Shown: piece after piece, positions 57,292-64,000 of the stretch
How positions within the stretch are numbered: position 1 is the stretch's first letter
Layout: every line of letters starts with the position of its first letter
NCBI RefSeq assembly: GCF_008629695.1
Contig: NZ_VWSH01000001.1
Location: forward strand, 151,990-215,989
Direction: 5' to 3'
DNA from: Taibaiella lutea
Lineage (GTDB): Bacteria > Bacteroidota > Bacteroidia > Chitinophagales > Chitinophagaceae
Length of the DNA: 64,000 bases
Translations under genes and position numbers: made by a program
Notes under the pieces: model-generated
The model's database searches: none
What the model was told of the DNA's origin: nothing
Seen by the model: only the letters and a program-made list of their open reading frames with translations

Positions 57292-58425
57292 TTAGTTTCC
57301 TTTTTTAAAGCTATTCAATGTATCAATGATATAAGTTAATTGCTCATCCGTCATTTCGGTATGAACAGGCAAGGATAAAACCTTGGTACAAAGATCTTCA
57401 GATACAGGAAATGCTCCTTTTTCTAAACCTTCCTGTTTGAACGCCGGTTGCAAATGAAGCGGCAACGGATAATAAATCATAGAAGGTATTCCTGCCATTT
57501 CAAGGTGTGATTTTAGCAAATCTCTGTCTGATGCATTTTTCAACTTTAATGTATATTGATGAAAAACATGATCAGAATTCATAACACGGGCAGGTGTTTC
57601 CAGCCATTCGAGTTCTTTGAATGCCTTATCGTATGTCTCTGCTACAACATTTCTGGTGCGCGCATAATCATCAAGATATTGTAATTTTATCCCTAAAATT
57701 GCTGCCTGTATTGTATCCAATCGTGAGTTGACGCCCACTATTTCATGGTAATATTTTTTTTGCTGACCATGATTGGCTATCATTTTAATTTTTTCAGCCA
57801 ATGTTTCATTATTGGTAAACAAAGCACCACCATCTCCATAACAACCTAAATTCTTTGAAGGGAAAAAGGAAGTACAACCAATATCACCCATTGTTCCGGC
57901 TTTTGCTATTCTGCCATCAGAAAAAGTATATTCAGCACCTAAAGCCTGAGCCGCATCTTCAATTACATATAAATTATACTTTTCAGCAAGTTTTAATAAA
58001 GGCCCCATATCCACGCATTGACCATATAAATGCACCGGAACAATTGCTTTTGTTTTTGGTGTAATAGCCGCTTCAACTAATTCTGCCGTTATGTTAAATG
58101 TATCCGCGTCCACTTCTACCATTACCGGTTGCAACTTTAATAGTGCTATGACTTCCGTAGTTGCAGCATATGTAAAACAGGGTACAATTATCTCATCTCC
58201 AGGCTGTAAATCCAATGCCATTAGAGCAATTTGCAATGCATCGGTTCCATTGGCACAAGGAATAACATTTTTCACACTAAGATAAGCGCCTAACTGCGAC
58301 GCAAACTCTTTTACCTGTGGCCCATTAACAAAAGCTGCAGAAGCAATAACCTTCTGAATACCTGCATCCACCTGTGCTTTGATCTTATTATATTGACCTA
58401 CAAGGTCCAACATCAGAATATTCAT
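57292..58425 (-). CDS. UDP-2-acetamido-3-keto-glucuronate aminotransferase (WlbC/WbpE type, DegT family)
   Basis: This 377-residue PLP enzyme starts [19 protein letters not shown], typical of WlbC/WbpE. It has [33 protein letters not shown], and the PLP-lysine in [17 protein letters not shown]. It aminates the 3-keto sugar using glutamate as donor. The partners WbpA, WbpB and WbpD are all adjacent. It lies 4 bp downstream of the dehydrogenase gene, and so is translationally coupled. Confidence 0.88.
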   Translation of the reverse strand: MNILMLDLVGQYNKIKAQVDAGIQKVIASAAFVNGPQVKEFASQLGAYLSVKNVIPCANGTDALQIALMALDLQPGDEIIVPCFTYAATTEVIALLKLQPVMVEVDADTFNITAELVEAAITPKTKAIVPVHLYGQCVDMGPLLKLAEKYNLYVIEDAAQALGAEYTFSDGRIAKAGTMGDIGCTSFFPSKNLGCYGDGGALFTNNETLAEKIKMIANHGQQKKYYHEIVGVNSRLDTIQAAILGIKLQYLDDYARTRNVVAETYDKAFKELEWLETPARVMNSDHVFHQYTLKLKNASDRDLLKSHLEMAGIPSMIYYPLPLHLQPAFKQEGLEKGAFPVSEDLCTKVLSLPVHTEMTDEQLTYIIDTLNSFKKGN

Positions 58426-58429
58426 AACC

Positions 58430-59701
58430 TTACAATCTTGCGTCTACCAGGTTTCGATCCAAACAAGATTTAATGTCATAAATAATACTATCTTCTCCTT
58501 TCTTTAGCTCATTGAAATCATAAGTCAAAAACTGATCATGAGAAACAGCTAAAATAATCGCATCGTATTTGGATTCAATAGCATCTATTAATTGAACACC
58601 ATACTCTTCCATTACTTCATGCTTATCAGCATTAGGATCATAAACATCTACATCCAGGCTCATTTGAACCAATTCTTTGTAAATATCAATTACTCTGGAA
58701 TTGCGGATATCCGGACAATTTTCTTTAAAAGTGAAGCCTAACAATAATGTTTTAGCACCTGCTACTTTATGTCCTTTACTAATAAGCAGTTTTACAACTT
58801 TATTGGCAACGAACATTCCCATATTATCATTCACCCTACGCCCCGAAAGAATAACCTGAGGGTGGTATCCTAAAGATTCTGCCTTATGCGCCAGATAATA
58901 AGGATCAACTCCTATACAATGCCCACCTACCAGACCTGGTTTATATCTAAGGAAATTCCATTTCGTAGCTGCTGCATCAATCACATCATTGGTATCAATA
59001 CCGATACGATCAAAAATGAGCGCTAATTCATTTACAAAAGAAATATTGATATCTCTCTGCGCATTTTCAATAGCTTTACTTGCCTCTGCAACTTTCATGG
59101 AAGGAGCCAGATGGGTACCTGCAGTAATTATAGAAGCATATAACTCATTTACTACCTTGGCGATTTCAGGTGTTGAACCAGATGTTACTTTTTTTATTTT
59201 GGTAAGCGTATTTACTTTGTCACCGGGATTTATTCTTTCTGGAGAATAACCACAGAAGAAATCTTTATTATACGCCATACCACTGAACTTTTCCAAAACA
59301 GGTACACAATCTTCCTCTGTACAGCCGGGATATACAGTGCTTTCATAAATAACAATGTCTCCTTTTGAAAGTATTTTACCAATCATTTCCGAAGCCTTCT
59401 TCAAAGGCATCAAATCAGGGCTTTTGTATTCATTAATAGGAGTAGGTACTGTTACAATATAAATATTGCAATCTCTAATGCCTTCGATATCGGCTGAAAA
59501 TCTGAAAGGATTGGAAGCATTACTTATTAATGACTTTAATTCAGCCTCATCAGCTTCGAGCGTACGGTCATAACCTCTTGACAATTCGTCAATTCTTTGC
59601 TGGTTTATATCGAAACCGACAACAGAGTATTTTTTTGCAAACTCAAGCGCTAATGGGAGCCCAACATATCCCAGTCCGATAACGGCAATCTTATGGTTCA
59701 T
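58430..59701 (-). CDS. UDP-N-acetyl-D-glucosamine 6-dehydrogenase (WbpA/TviB type)
   Basis: This 423-residue nucleotide-sugar dehydrogenase has the NAD loop VIGLGYVGLPLA, YESTVYPGCTEEDC, SPERINPGD and the catalytic cysteine in GGHCIGVDPYYLAHKAE (about residue 262). The C-terminal LLGFTFKENCPDIRNSRV closes the family signature. It oxidises the 6-OH of UDP-GlcNAc (or UDP-GalNAc) to the uronate with two NAD. In context it starts the pathway to UDP-2,3-diacetamido-2,3-dideoxy-glucuronate. The start at 59701 is 22 bp downstream of the Wzc gene stop. Confidence 0.92.
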   Translation of the reverse strand: MNHKIAVIGLGYVGLPLALEFAKKYSVVGFDINQQRIDELSRGYDRTLEADEAELKSLISNASNPFRFSADIEGIRDCNIYIVTVPTPINEYKSPDLMPLKKASEMIGKILSKGDIVIYESTVYPGCTEEDCVPVLEKFSGMAYNKDFFCGYSPERINPGDKVNTLTKIKKVTSGSTPEIAKVVNELYASIITAGTHLAPSMKVAEASKAIENAQRDINISFVNELALIFDRIGIDTNDVIDAAATKWNFLRYKPGLVGGHCIGVDPYYLAHKAESLGYHPQVILSGRRVNDNMGMFVANKVVKLLISKGHKVAGAKTLLLGFTFKENCPDIRNSRVIDIYKELVQMSLDVDVYDPNADKHEVMEEYGVQLIDAIESKYDAIILAVSHDQFLTYDFNELKKGEDSIIYDIKSCLDRNLVDARL

Positions 59702-59723
59702 TTGTGATTTTGGTTAAAATTGA

Positions 59724-62156
59724 TTATTGGTTTGATTTTTTGCTTTTTTTTCTTCTTTTGAAAATGCTACGCCTTTTAGTATTAGAATCATCAATGCCAT
59801 ATGATCCATAGCCATAACCATAGCCATAACCATAGCCGTAACCATAGCCATAACCATAATAGCCCCCCCCATATCTTTTTGCAGTAATATCATTAACTAT
59901 AATATTTAGTTTTGGCATTCTATTGTCTTGCTGAAGATTATTAGGAACATTAAGTTGATTTTTCTTGGTAAAATTAAGTCTTACTAAATATAAAGTAACA
60001 TCAACATACCCACTCAAAACTTGAGGATCAGTTACAAGATTTGGAGTAGTATCAACAATTATATAATCGAACCGCTCTCTTAACTCTGTAAAAAGCGTAC
60101 TTGTAACAGCATTCATTAACAATTCGGTAGGATTGGGTGGAATTGGACCTGCTGGAAGAATATATAAATTAGAATCGATACCAGATGGGTATATAATCTC
60201 ATCAATTGTAGCATTTCCAATAGCATAGTTACTGTAACCTAAGGTGTACTGCAATCCAACTGTAGATGCTACTTTTGGTTTCCTTAAATCCATTTCTATC
60301 AGTAAGACTTTTTTTCCGGTAATAGCAAATGTAACAGCTAAATTAGCCGAAATAAAGGATTTACCCTCCCCGCTTTCAGTTGAAGTTACAAGTATGACCT
60401 TTTCACCTTTATCAACTAATAAATATTGCAAATTAGTCCTTAATGCTCTAAACTGTTCAGCTACAATCGTTCTTGAAGTCCTGGATATTACAATAGTATT
60501 TTCTTCATTGCTGTGACCAATCTCTCCTACAATCGGAACAGTAGTATTTACTTCGATATCTCGTTTGCTTAAAATTTTTGAATTTAAAAGTTCTTTAAGA
60601 AAAACTATTAAATAAGGTAATATTAATCCAAAGACAAAAGCAAAACCGATAGTCAATGGTCGTTTAGGTTTTGTAGGACTTGTATTTGCTCTGGCAGAAT
60701 CTATAATTCTGGCATTAGCGATTGTTGATGATTTCGAAATTGCTGTCTCTTCTCTCTTTTGTAATAAGAATAAGTACAATTCTTGCCTGATAGATTGTTG
60801 ACGACTATAATCTAAATATACCCTTTCCTTCTCCGGAACTTCCCTAATACGTCCTTCCATCACTGCAATATGGGATTTCATAACATTAAGGGCAGTTTGA
60901 GCACCAATTCTAACAGAAACGATACCATTAAGTAAATCAGCTCTCAGATTTCTGATTTGGTCGTCCATATTCAAAATCATAGGATTATTTGCAGTAGTTG
61001 CCAACATTAATCTGGAACGCTGCATTAATAAGCTATTATATTGCGCTATTATGGAATTTAAGGTTGGATCTTGTACGACCAAAGAGGCCGGCACTATTCG
61101 AGGATTTTCTTGATTATCACGTATGTATTTTTCAAGTGACTCAATTACTTCCACCAAAACCTGTTGTTTCGCTAAATCATTAGCATTTTCACTTGAACTT
61201 TGTACCAAAGCCTGTGCTTGCTGTGACAGATCCGTTAACTCATATTTCTGCTTAAAACCTTGTATTGCTTTTTCAATATTTGATAATTGATCTCCTACTA
61301 CTACTAAGCGAGAGTCAATAAAAGCCATAGAACTATCCGCAATTTTATTATTATCGTCAACATTAGCCTGCATGTAGACTTTTATCAAATCATTTATTAT
61401 CTGTTCACCTTTTTCAGGAACAGATTCTTCGATTGATAATGTAATGGCGTCAGATTCCTTGTTTGTTAATTCAGCCCCAATTCCTTTTACATAACTATTG
61501 GCTACACCTTCTGGATTGTATATTTCAATCGAATATTTATCAAAACTATTAAATCGCTGTAAATTCCCTTTTGCAATAACCACTTTTCCAACAGGCAATA
61601 AAAGCGAATCCCCCCATTTTGCACGATAAACAGTTTCATTTTCGTCTGAAAATGCAATTCCGTTTTTGTCATAAGAGATTTCATACTTCGCTACTCCATC
61701 TTTTAAGCCTTTTGAACTAAAAGTTACGAAAGAAAACAAAAATGGACTTTGTTTTCCATATATCTCTACAGATTTGAGGCTACCATGTTTGAATAATTTA
61801 ATATTTAATTGTAAATCGCTAACAACTTTTCGTATTAAAGAATAACTTTTAATTATTTCAAGCTCATTATTAACATTACCAGCACTAGATAATAGACCTA
61901 TACTTTGAAGCATGCTTGTCTGGCCATTATTACTACCCCCAAGCTGACTTTCATCCTTTATTAGTATTTTAGCATTTATATCATATAACGGAGTACTAAA
62001 ATATAAATAAATGTACGATAAGAAAACAGTGCAAAAACAACAAAAAAGCATCCAAGGCCATAGCTGTTTTATTTTATATATTATTTTACTAAAATCTATT
62101 CCTTTTTCTTCATTTAGGTCATCCCATTTTCGGAATGATGAAAGTTTATCTTCCAT
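59724..62156 (-). CDS. wzc: Polysaccharide co-polymerase with BY-kinase domain (Wzc-like)
   Basis: This 810-residue inner-membrane protein has TM1 (LWPWMLFCCFCTVFLSYIYLYF, about 30-50), a periplasmic Wzz domain with coiled coils, and TM2 (LTIGFAFVFGLILPYLIVFL, about 500-520). The cytoplasmic tyrosine kinase domain has Walker A TSTESGEGKSF (about 592-602), Walker A' LLIEMDLRKPKV and Walker B YIIVDTTP (about 697-704). The C-terminus (about 761-786) is YGGGYYG followed by YG repeats: 12 tyrosines, the target of autophosphorylation. It is far longer and more regular than the usual C-terminal cluster of 5 to 8 tyrosines, and is encoded by a 12-bp tandem repeat with an adjacent G8 tract. It controls chain length and export with Wza. 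Confidence 0.92.
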   Translation of the reverse strand: MEDKLSSFRKWDDLNEEKGIDFSKIIYKIKQLWPWMLFCCFCTVFLSYIYLYFSTPLYDINAKILIKDESQLGGSNNGQTSMLQSIGLLSSAGNVNNELEIIKSYSLIRKVVSDLQLNIKLFKHGSLKSVEIYGKQSPFLFSFVTFSSKGLKDGVAKYEISYDKNGIAFSDENETVYRAKWGDSLLLPVGKVVIAKGNLQRFNSFDKYSIEIYNPEGVANSYVKGIGAELTNKESDAITLSIEESVPEKGEQIINDLIKVYMQANVDDNNKIADSSMAFIDSRLVVVGDQLSNIEKAIQGFKQKYELTDLSQQAQALVQSSSENANDLAKQQVLVEVIESLEKYIRDNQENPRIVPASLVVQDPTLNSIIAQYNSLLMQRSRLMLATTANNPMILNMDDQIRNLRADLLNGIVSVRIGAQTALNVMKSHIAVMEGRIREVPEKERVYLDYSRQQSIRQELYLFLLQKREETAISKSSTIANARIIDSARANTSPTKPKRPLTIGFAFVFGLILPYLIVFLKELLNSKILSKRDIEVNTTVPIVGEIGHSNEENTIVISRTSRTIVAEQFRALRTNLQYLLVDKGEKVILVTSTESGEGKSFISANLAVTFAITGKKVLLIEMDLRKPKVASTVGLQYTLGYSNYAIGNATIDEIIYPSGIDSNLYILPAGPIPPNPTELLMNAVTSTLFTELRERFDYIIVDTTPNLVTDPQVLSGYVDVTLYLVRLNFTKKNQLNVPNNLQQDNRMPKLNIIVNDITAKRYGGGYYGYGYGYGYGYGYGYGYGSYGIDDSNTKRRSIFKRRKKSKKSNQ
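59803..59870 (-). repeat. Tandem repeat encoding (YG)n tail of Wzc, with flanking G8 tract
   Basis: On the coding strand, nine TAT/TAC-GGN dipeptide codons occur in a row, mostly as the 12-bp unit TATGGTTATGGC. A run of eight G (59863-59870, three glycine codons) lies directly before them. Both are slippage-prone: unit changes keep the frame, G-run changes do not. Confidence 0.85.
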
Positions 62157-62195
62157 TTTAAAAATCTATTGAGCTTCTTTTAAAAAAACGTAAAA

Positions 62196-63038
62196 CTATA
62201 GTCGGGCAATCAGAACAACAATTAAAGAGAGAGTTGATGTAAAAAGTGCATAATATCGCAACATAGCAGTATCATTTGCTGAAGCCTTACCTTTACTTGG
62301 TTGGACATATATTACGTCGCCTTGCTTTAAATAAAAATATGGAGACTGATATATATTTGAAGATGTCAGATCAAAACGAACAATTGTCTGTTTCCCGTTT
62401 TCCTTTCTAGATAATAGGACATTATCTCGCAAACCAAAAATTGTCAAGTCTCCTGCTTGTCCAATGGCATCTAAAATACTGACTCTTTCTCCATTAATTA
62501 AATAAGAACCGGGTCTACCCACTTCCCCAATAACAGTAATTTTGAAATTTGCGATCTGGACATTGACAATTGGATCTTTGTAATAACTTTTTGCTTTCTC
62601 TCTGATAGCTTCTTTTGCTTCAGCCGTGGTCAGGCCCCCTACTTTAATTTTACCTGCTATAGGTAATTCAATTATACCGTCATCATCCACTAAATATCCA
62701 AATACAGCATTTGTATTGCCATTAGGAGCAACTGAAGCAGAAGCCCCTTGTTGAGGCGTCGTATTATAATTATTTCTTAAAGAGGCATTTAAATCAGGAT
62801 CTATAGTTTGTATTGTAACATTTAATATATCACCATTTTGAATTGTTATATCCTCAATTTTAGTGACAGGGATTTGTATGCCGTTTTTATAAACAATATT
62901 GGAGGAATCAGAAGATATATCTTGAAAATAGGATATTCTTTTATTGCTGACGCATGATGAAATAGAAAATAAAATTACAAATAATAAACTAACTAAATAA
63001 AAGTTCTTGATGATACGGCTTTCAGTAAAATAATTCAC
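62196..63038 (-). CDS. wza: Polysaccharide export outer-membrane lipoprotein (Wza-like)
   Basis: This 280-residue lipoprotein has a hydrophobic leader and lipobox SISSC (C29). The poly-export domain shows YKNGIQIPVTKIEDITIQNGDIL, IELPIAGKIKVGGLTTAEAKEAIREK, and an SLBB domain reads FKITVIGEVGRPGSYLINGE with ERVSILDAIGQAGD. A final hydrophobic segment (YYALFTSTLSLIVVLIARL) is the expected outer-membrane alpha-helix. Wza multimers form the export channel docked on Wzc. It lies 39 bp upstream of the Wzc gene. Confidence 0.9.
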   Translation of the reverse strand: MNYFTESRIIKNFYLVSLLFVILFSISSCVSNKRISYFQDISSDSSNIVYKNGIQIPVTKIEDITIQNGDILNVTIQTIDPDLNASLRNNYNTTPQQGASASVAPNGNTNAVFGYLVDDDGIIELPIAGKIKVGGLTTAEAKEAIREKAKSYYKDPIVNVQIANFKITVIGEVGRPGSYLINGERVSILDAIGQAGDLTIFGLRDNVLLSRKENGKQTIVRFDLTSSNIYQSPYFYLKQGDVIYVQPSKGKASANDTAMLRYYALFTSTLSLIVVLIARL

Positions 63039-63069
63039 TTGCTAATGATTATATTTTTATTAAAATATA

Positions 63070-63104
63070 GGCTCTGTCGAATCAAATAGTTAATTGACAG
63101 AGCC
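63070..63104 (-). terminator. Hairpin after the gene at 63146
   Basis: GGCTCTGTC pairs with GACAGAGCC (9 bp, loop 17 nt), 42 bp after the stop on the minus strand. It is followed by an A/T-rich stretch but no clean T run, so it is a possible terminator only. Confidence 0.5.
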
Positions 63105-63145
63105 TTAAAATAATTCATTTGAAATTTAAATAAATCAATTTCAAA

Positions 63146-64000
63146 TTATTGACAGAACGTCGCAATCTGATCTTGAGGAACTACTATTGTCCTTTGATAA
63201 TTTACAGCATCTACATTGCGAGTCTTAAGGAAAACCTTATTACCACCCCAGATAACTTTAAAATCATATGTTGAATTCAAGCTTAAATTGGTAGTTGAAA
63301 AATAACCTTGCTGTACCTGACCTAATAATTGATAAGCACTACCAGAACCTGTAGCACGATACCAAACATCCACTGTAGGCCTAACAATAGGATTAGTAGA
63401 GTTATTAGGACATTGTCCCTGAATATCAAAATTGATTGGAGTCAATACAGGAATGCTCAATGTAATCGTTGGTGTGCTACCACACAATGCGCCGGAATAA
63501 ACACCAACCGGATTACCATCTCTCACCATGAAATTTGACTGGCTGTTAGCAGCAGTATTTCTATATACTTTAACATTCAAATTGCCGGTAGGTACATTAT
63601 CAAAAGTAACTGTTCCGCCATTTGCAACCTGAACAAGGAATCCTGAAACAAGAGGAATATTAGGTTCATTCGCAGCAAATATATCCACTAAAAAGCTCTC
63701 TGATGATGCTAAACCCGTGTTAAATACAATTGAAGAACTGTTACAAATATCTTCCATTACAGCTAAGTTGTAATAAGTAAGGTGGGAAGTAGGAAAACTT
63801 GCTTCCAAGCCGTTTGCACCATTCGTAATTGTTGCAACCTGCTCATAACTCCATTGACCAGTTGCAATCTGATAGCTCCAAACCGGTATTGTCTGGCCTG
63901 CAGCAAACAAAGTCCCGGTAGCTGGGTTAATTTGTGTGCCATCAATACCCATATGTAAAGTAATAGGTTGTGAAAACGTTTTTACATCCGTGTTACCTAC
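63146..64000 (-). CDS. Probable large secreted/surface protein, C-terminal fragment
   Basis: The frame is open to the window edge (at least 285 codons), so the N-terminus and signal are missing. The visible part has beta-rich, Ig-like or carboxypeptidase-regulatory-like modules: QPITLHMGIDGTQINPATG, VPVWSYQIATGQWSYEQV, GTVTFDNVPTGNLNVKVYRN and a GYFSTTNLSLNSTYDFKVIWG end. The 'INPATGT..AAGQ.IPVWSYQIATGQW' stretch resembles a repeat type in large Bacteroidota surface proteins (FAM171/adhesin-like). Cysteines near the end (DICNSSSI, LCGSTP, GQCPNNST) may form disulfides. It is upstream of wza on the same strand and ends before a hairpin. Confidence 0.6.
   Translation of the reverse strand, partial: VGNTDVKTFSQPITLHMGIDGTQINPATGTLFAAGQTIPVWSYQIATGQWSYEQVATITNGANGLEASFPTSHLTYYNLAVMEDICNSSSIVFNTGLASSESFLVDIFAANEPNIPLVSGFLVQVANGGTVTFDNVPTGNLNVKVYRNTAANSQSNFMVRDGNPVGVYSGALCGSTPTITLSIPVLTPINFDIQGQCPNNSTNPIVRPTVDVWYRATGSGSAYQLLGQVQQGYFSTTNLSLNSTYDFKVIWGGNKVFLKTRNVDAVNYQRTIVVPQDQIATFCQ

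Noticed and set aside
59803-59870. Tandem repeat considered as a CRISPR-like array
   Set aside because: The units are 12 bp, uninterrupted by spacers, and lie inside the wzc coding frame as YG codons.
1-64000. tRNA, rRNA, riboswitch and CRISPR features
   Set aside because: None was recognised in the intergenic stretches by eye. A covariance-model search could still find small RNAs that are not visible this way.

Overview
The window is an AT-rich chromosomal segment from a member of the Bacteroidota, most likely in or near the Chitinophagaceae. This rests on visible features: promoter-like sites of the Bacteroidota type (TTG or TTTG, then TAnnTTTG), no strong Shine-Dalgarno sites, DUF5777 and YceI genes next to a CX4CH cytochrome-like lipoprotein, a paired M16 peptidase system, an ArsR/AHSA1-type locus and a Wza/Wzc polysaccharide locus. 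The exact taxon is inference. No rRNA, tRNA or CRISPR array was seen.

Positions 1 to about 17.6 kb are mostly core genes. On the minus strand are queA (cut by the window edge), a LUD-domain protein, xerD and a MarR regulator. On the plus strand are a YihY-like membrane protein and an orphan ExbD. Then follow an ABC-2 permease without its ATPase, a secreted M16 pair in which one subunit has lost its zinc ligands, and a cluster of an OB-fold protein, a cytochrome-like lipoprotein, YceI and DUF5777. A 48-residue lipoprotein gene, an Mpl-type murein peptide ligase, a biotin carboxylase and two unknown acidic proteins close the section.

Positions about 17.7 to 30.7 kb form an accessory island that reads like a defence or conflict region. 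It holds a fusion of an ABC-type ATPase with a methyltransferase, divergent from a two-TM coiled-coil protein that is followed by a protein with an RX4H (HEPN-like) motif. It also holds an XRE regulator/DUF4062/unknown operon, a PIN-domain protein, an IS1595-type transposase, two paralogous small proteins on either side of the PIN and transposase genes, a frameshifted gene and several small genes. Three of the small genes share a TTAATATATA leader directly before the start codon. This is the best place to look for an undescribed system; all functional assignments there are inference.

Positions about 30.7 to 35.9 kb carry a translesion pair (DnaE2-type polymerase and DinB) and an AHSA1-type protein. 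The ArsR regulator expected before the latter appears to be reduced to its C-terminal tail behind an intact promoter.

Positions about 35.9 to 64 kb are a surface polysaccharide locus, nearly all on the minus strand. Wza and Wzc lie upstream, followed by four genes for a 2,3-diamino-uronic acid nucleotide sugar (6-dehydrogenase, aminotransferase, acetyltransferase, 3-dehydrogenase). Then come a flippase, a DegT aminotransferase, WbqC, GNAT and GT56-like set for a dTDP-4-amino sugar, three further glycosyltransferases, an O-antigen polymerase, a two-domain oxidoreductase, a UDP-sugar 2-epimerase, an initiating sugar transferase and rmlBCA. Wzc ends in a run of nine YG dipeptides encoded by a 12-bp tandem repeat next to a G8 tract. 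The window ends inside a gene for a probable surface protein.
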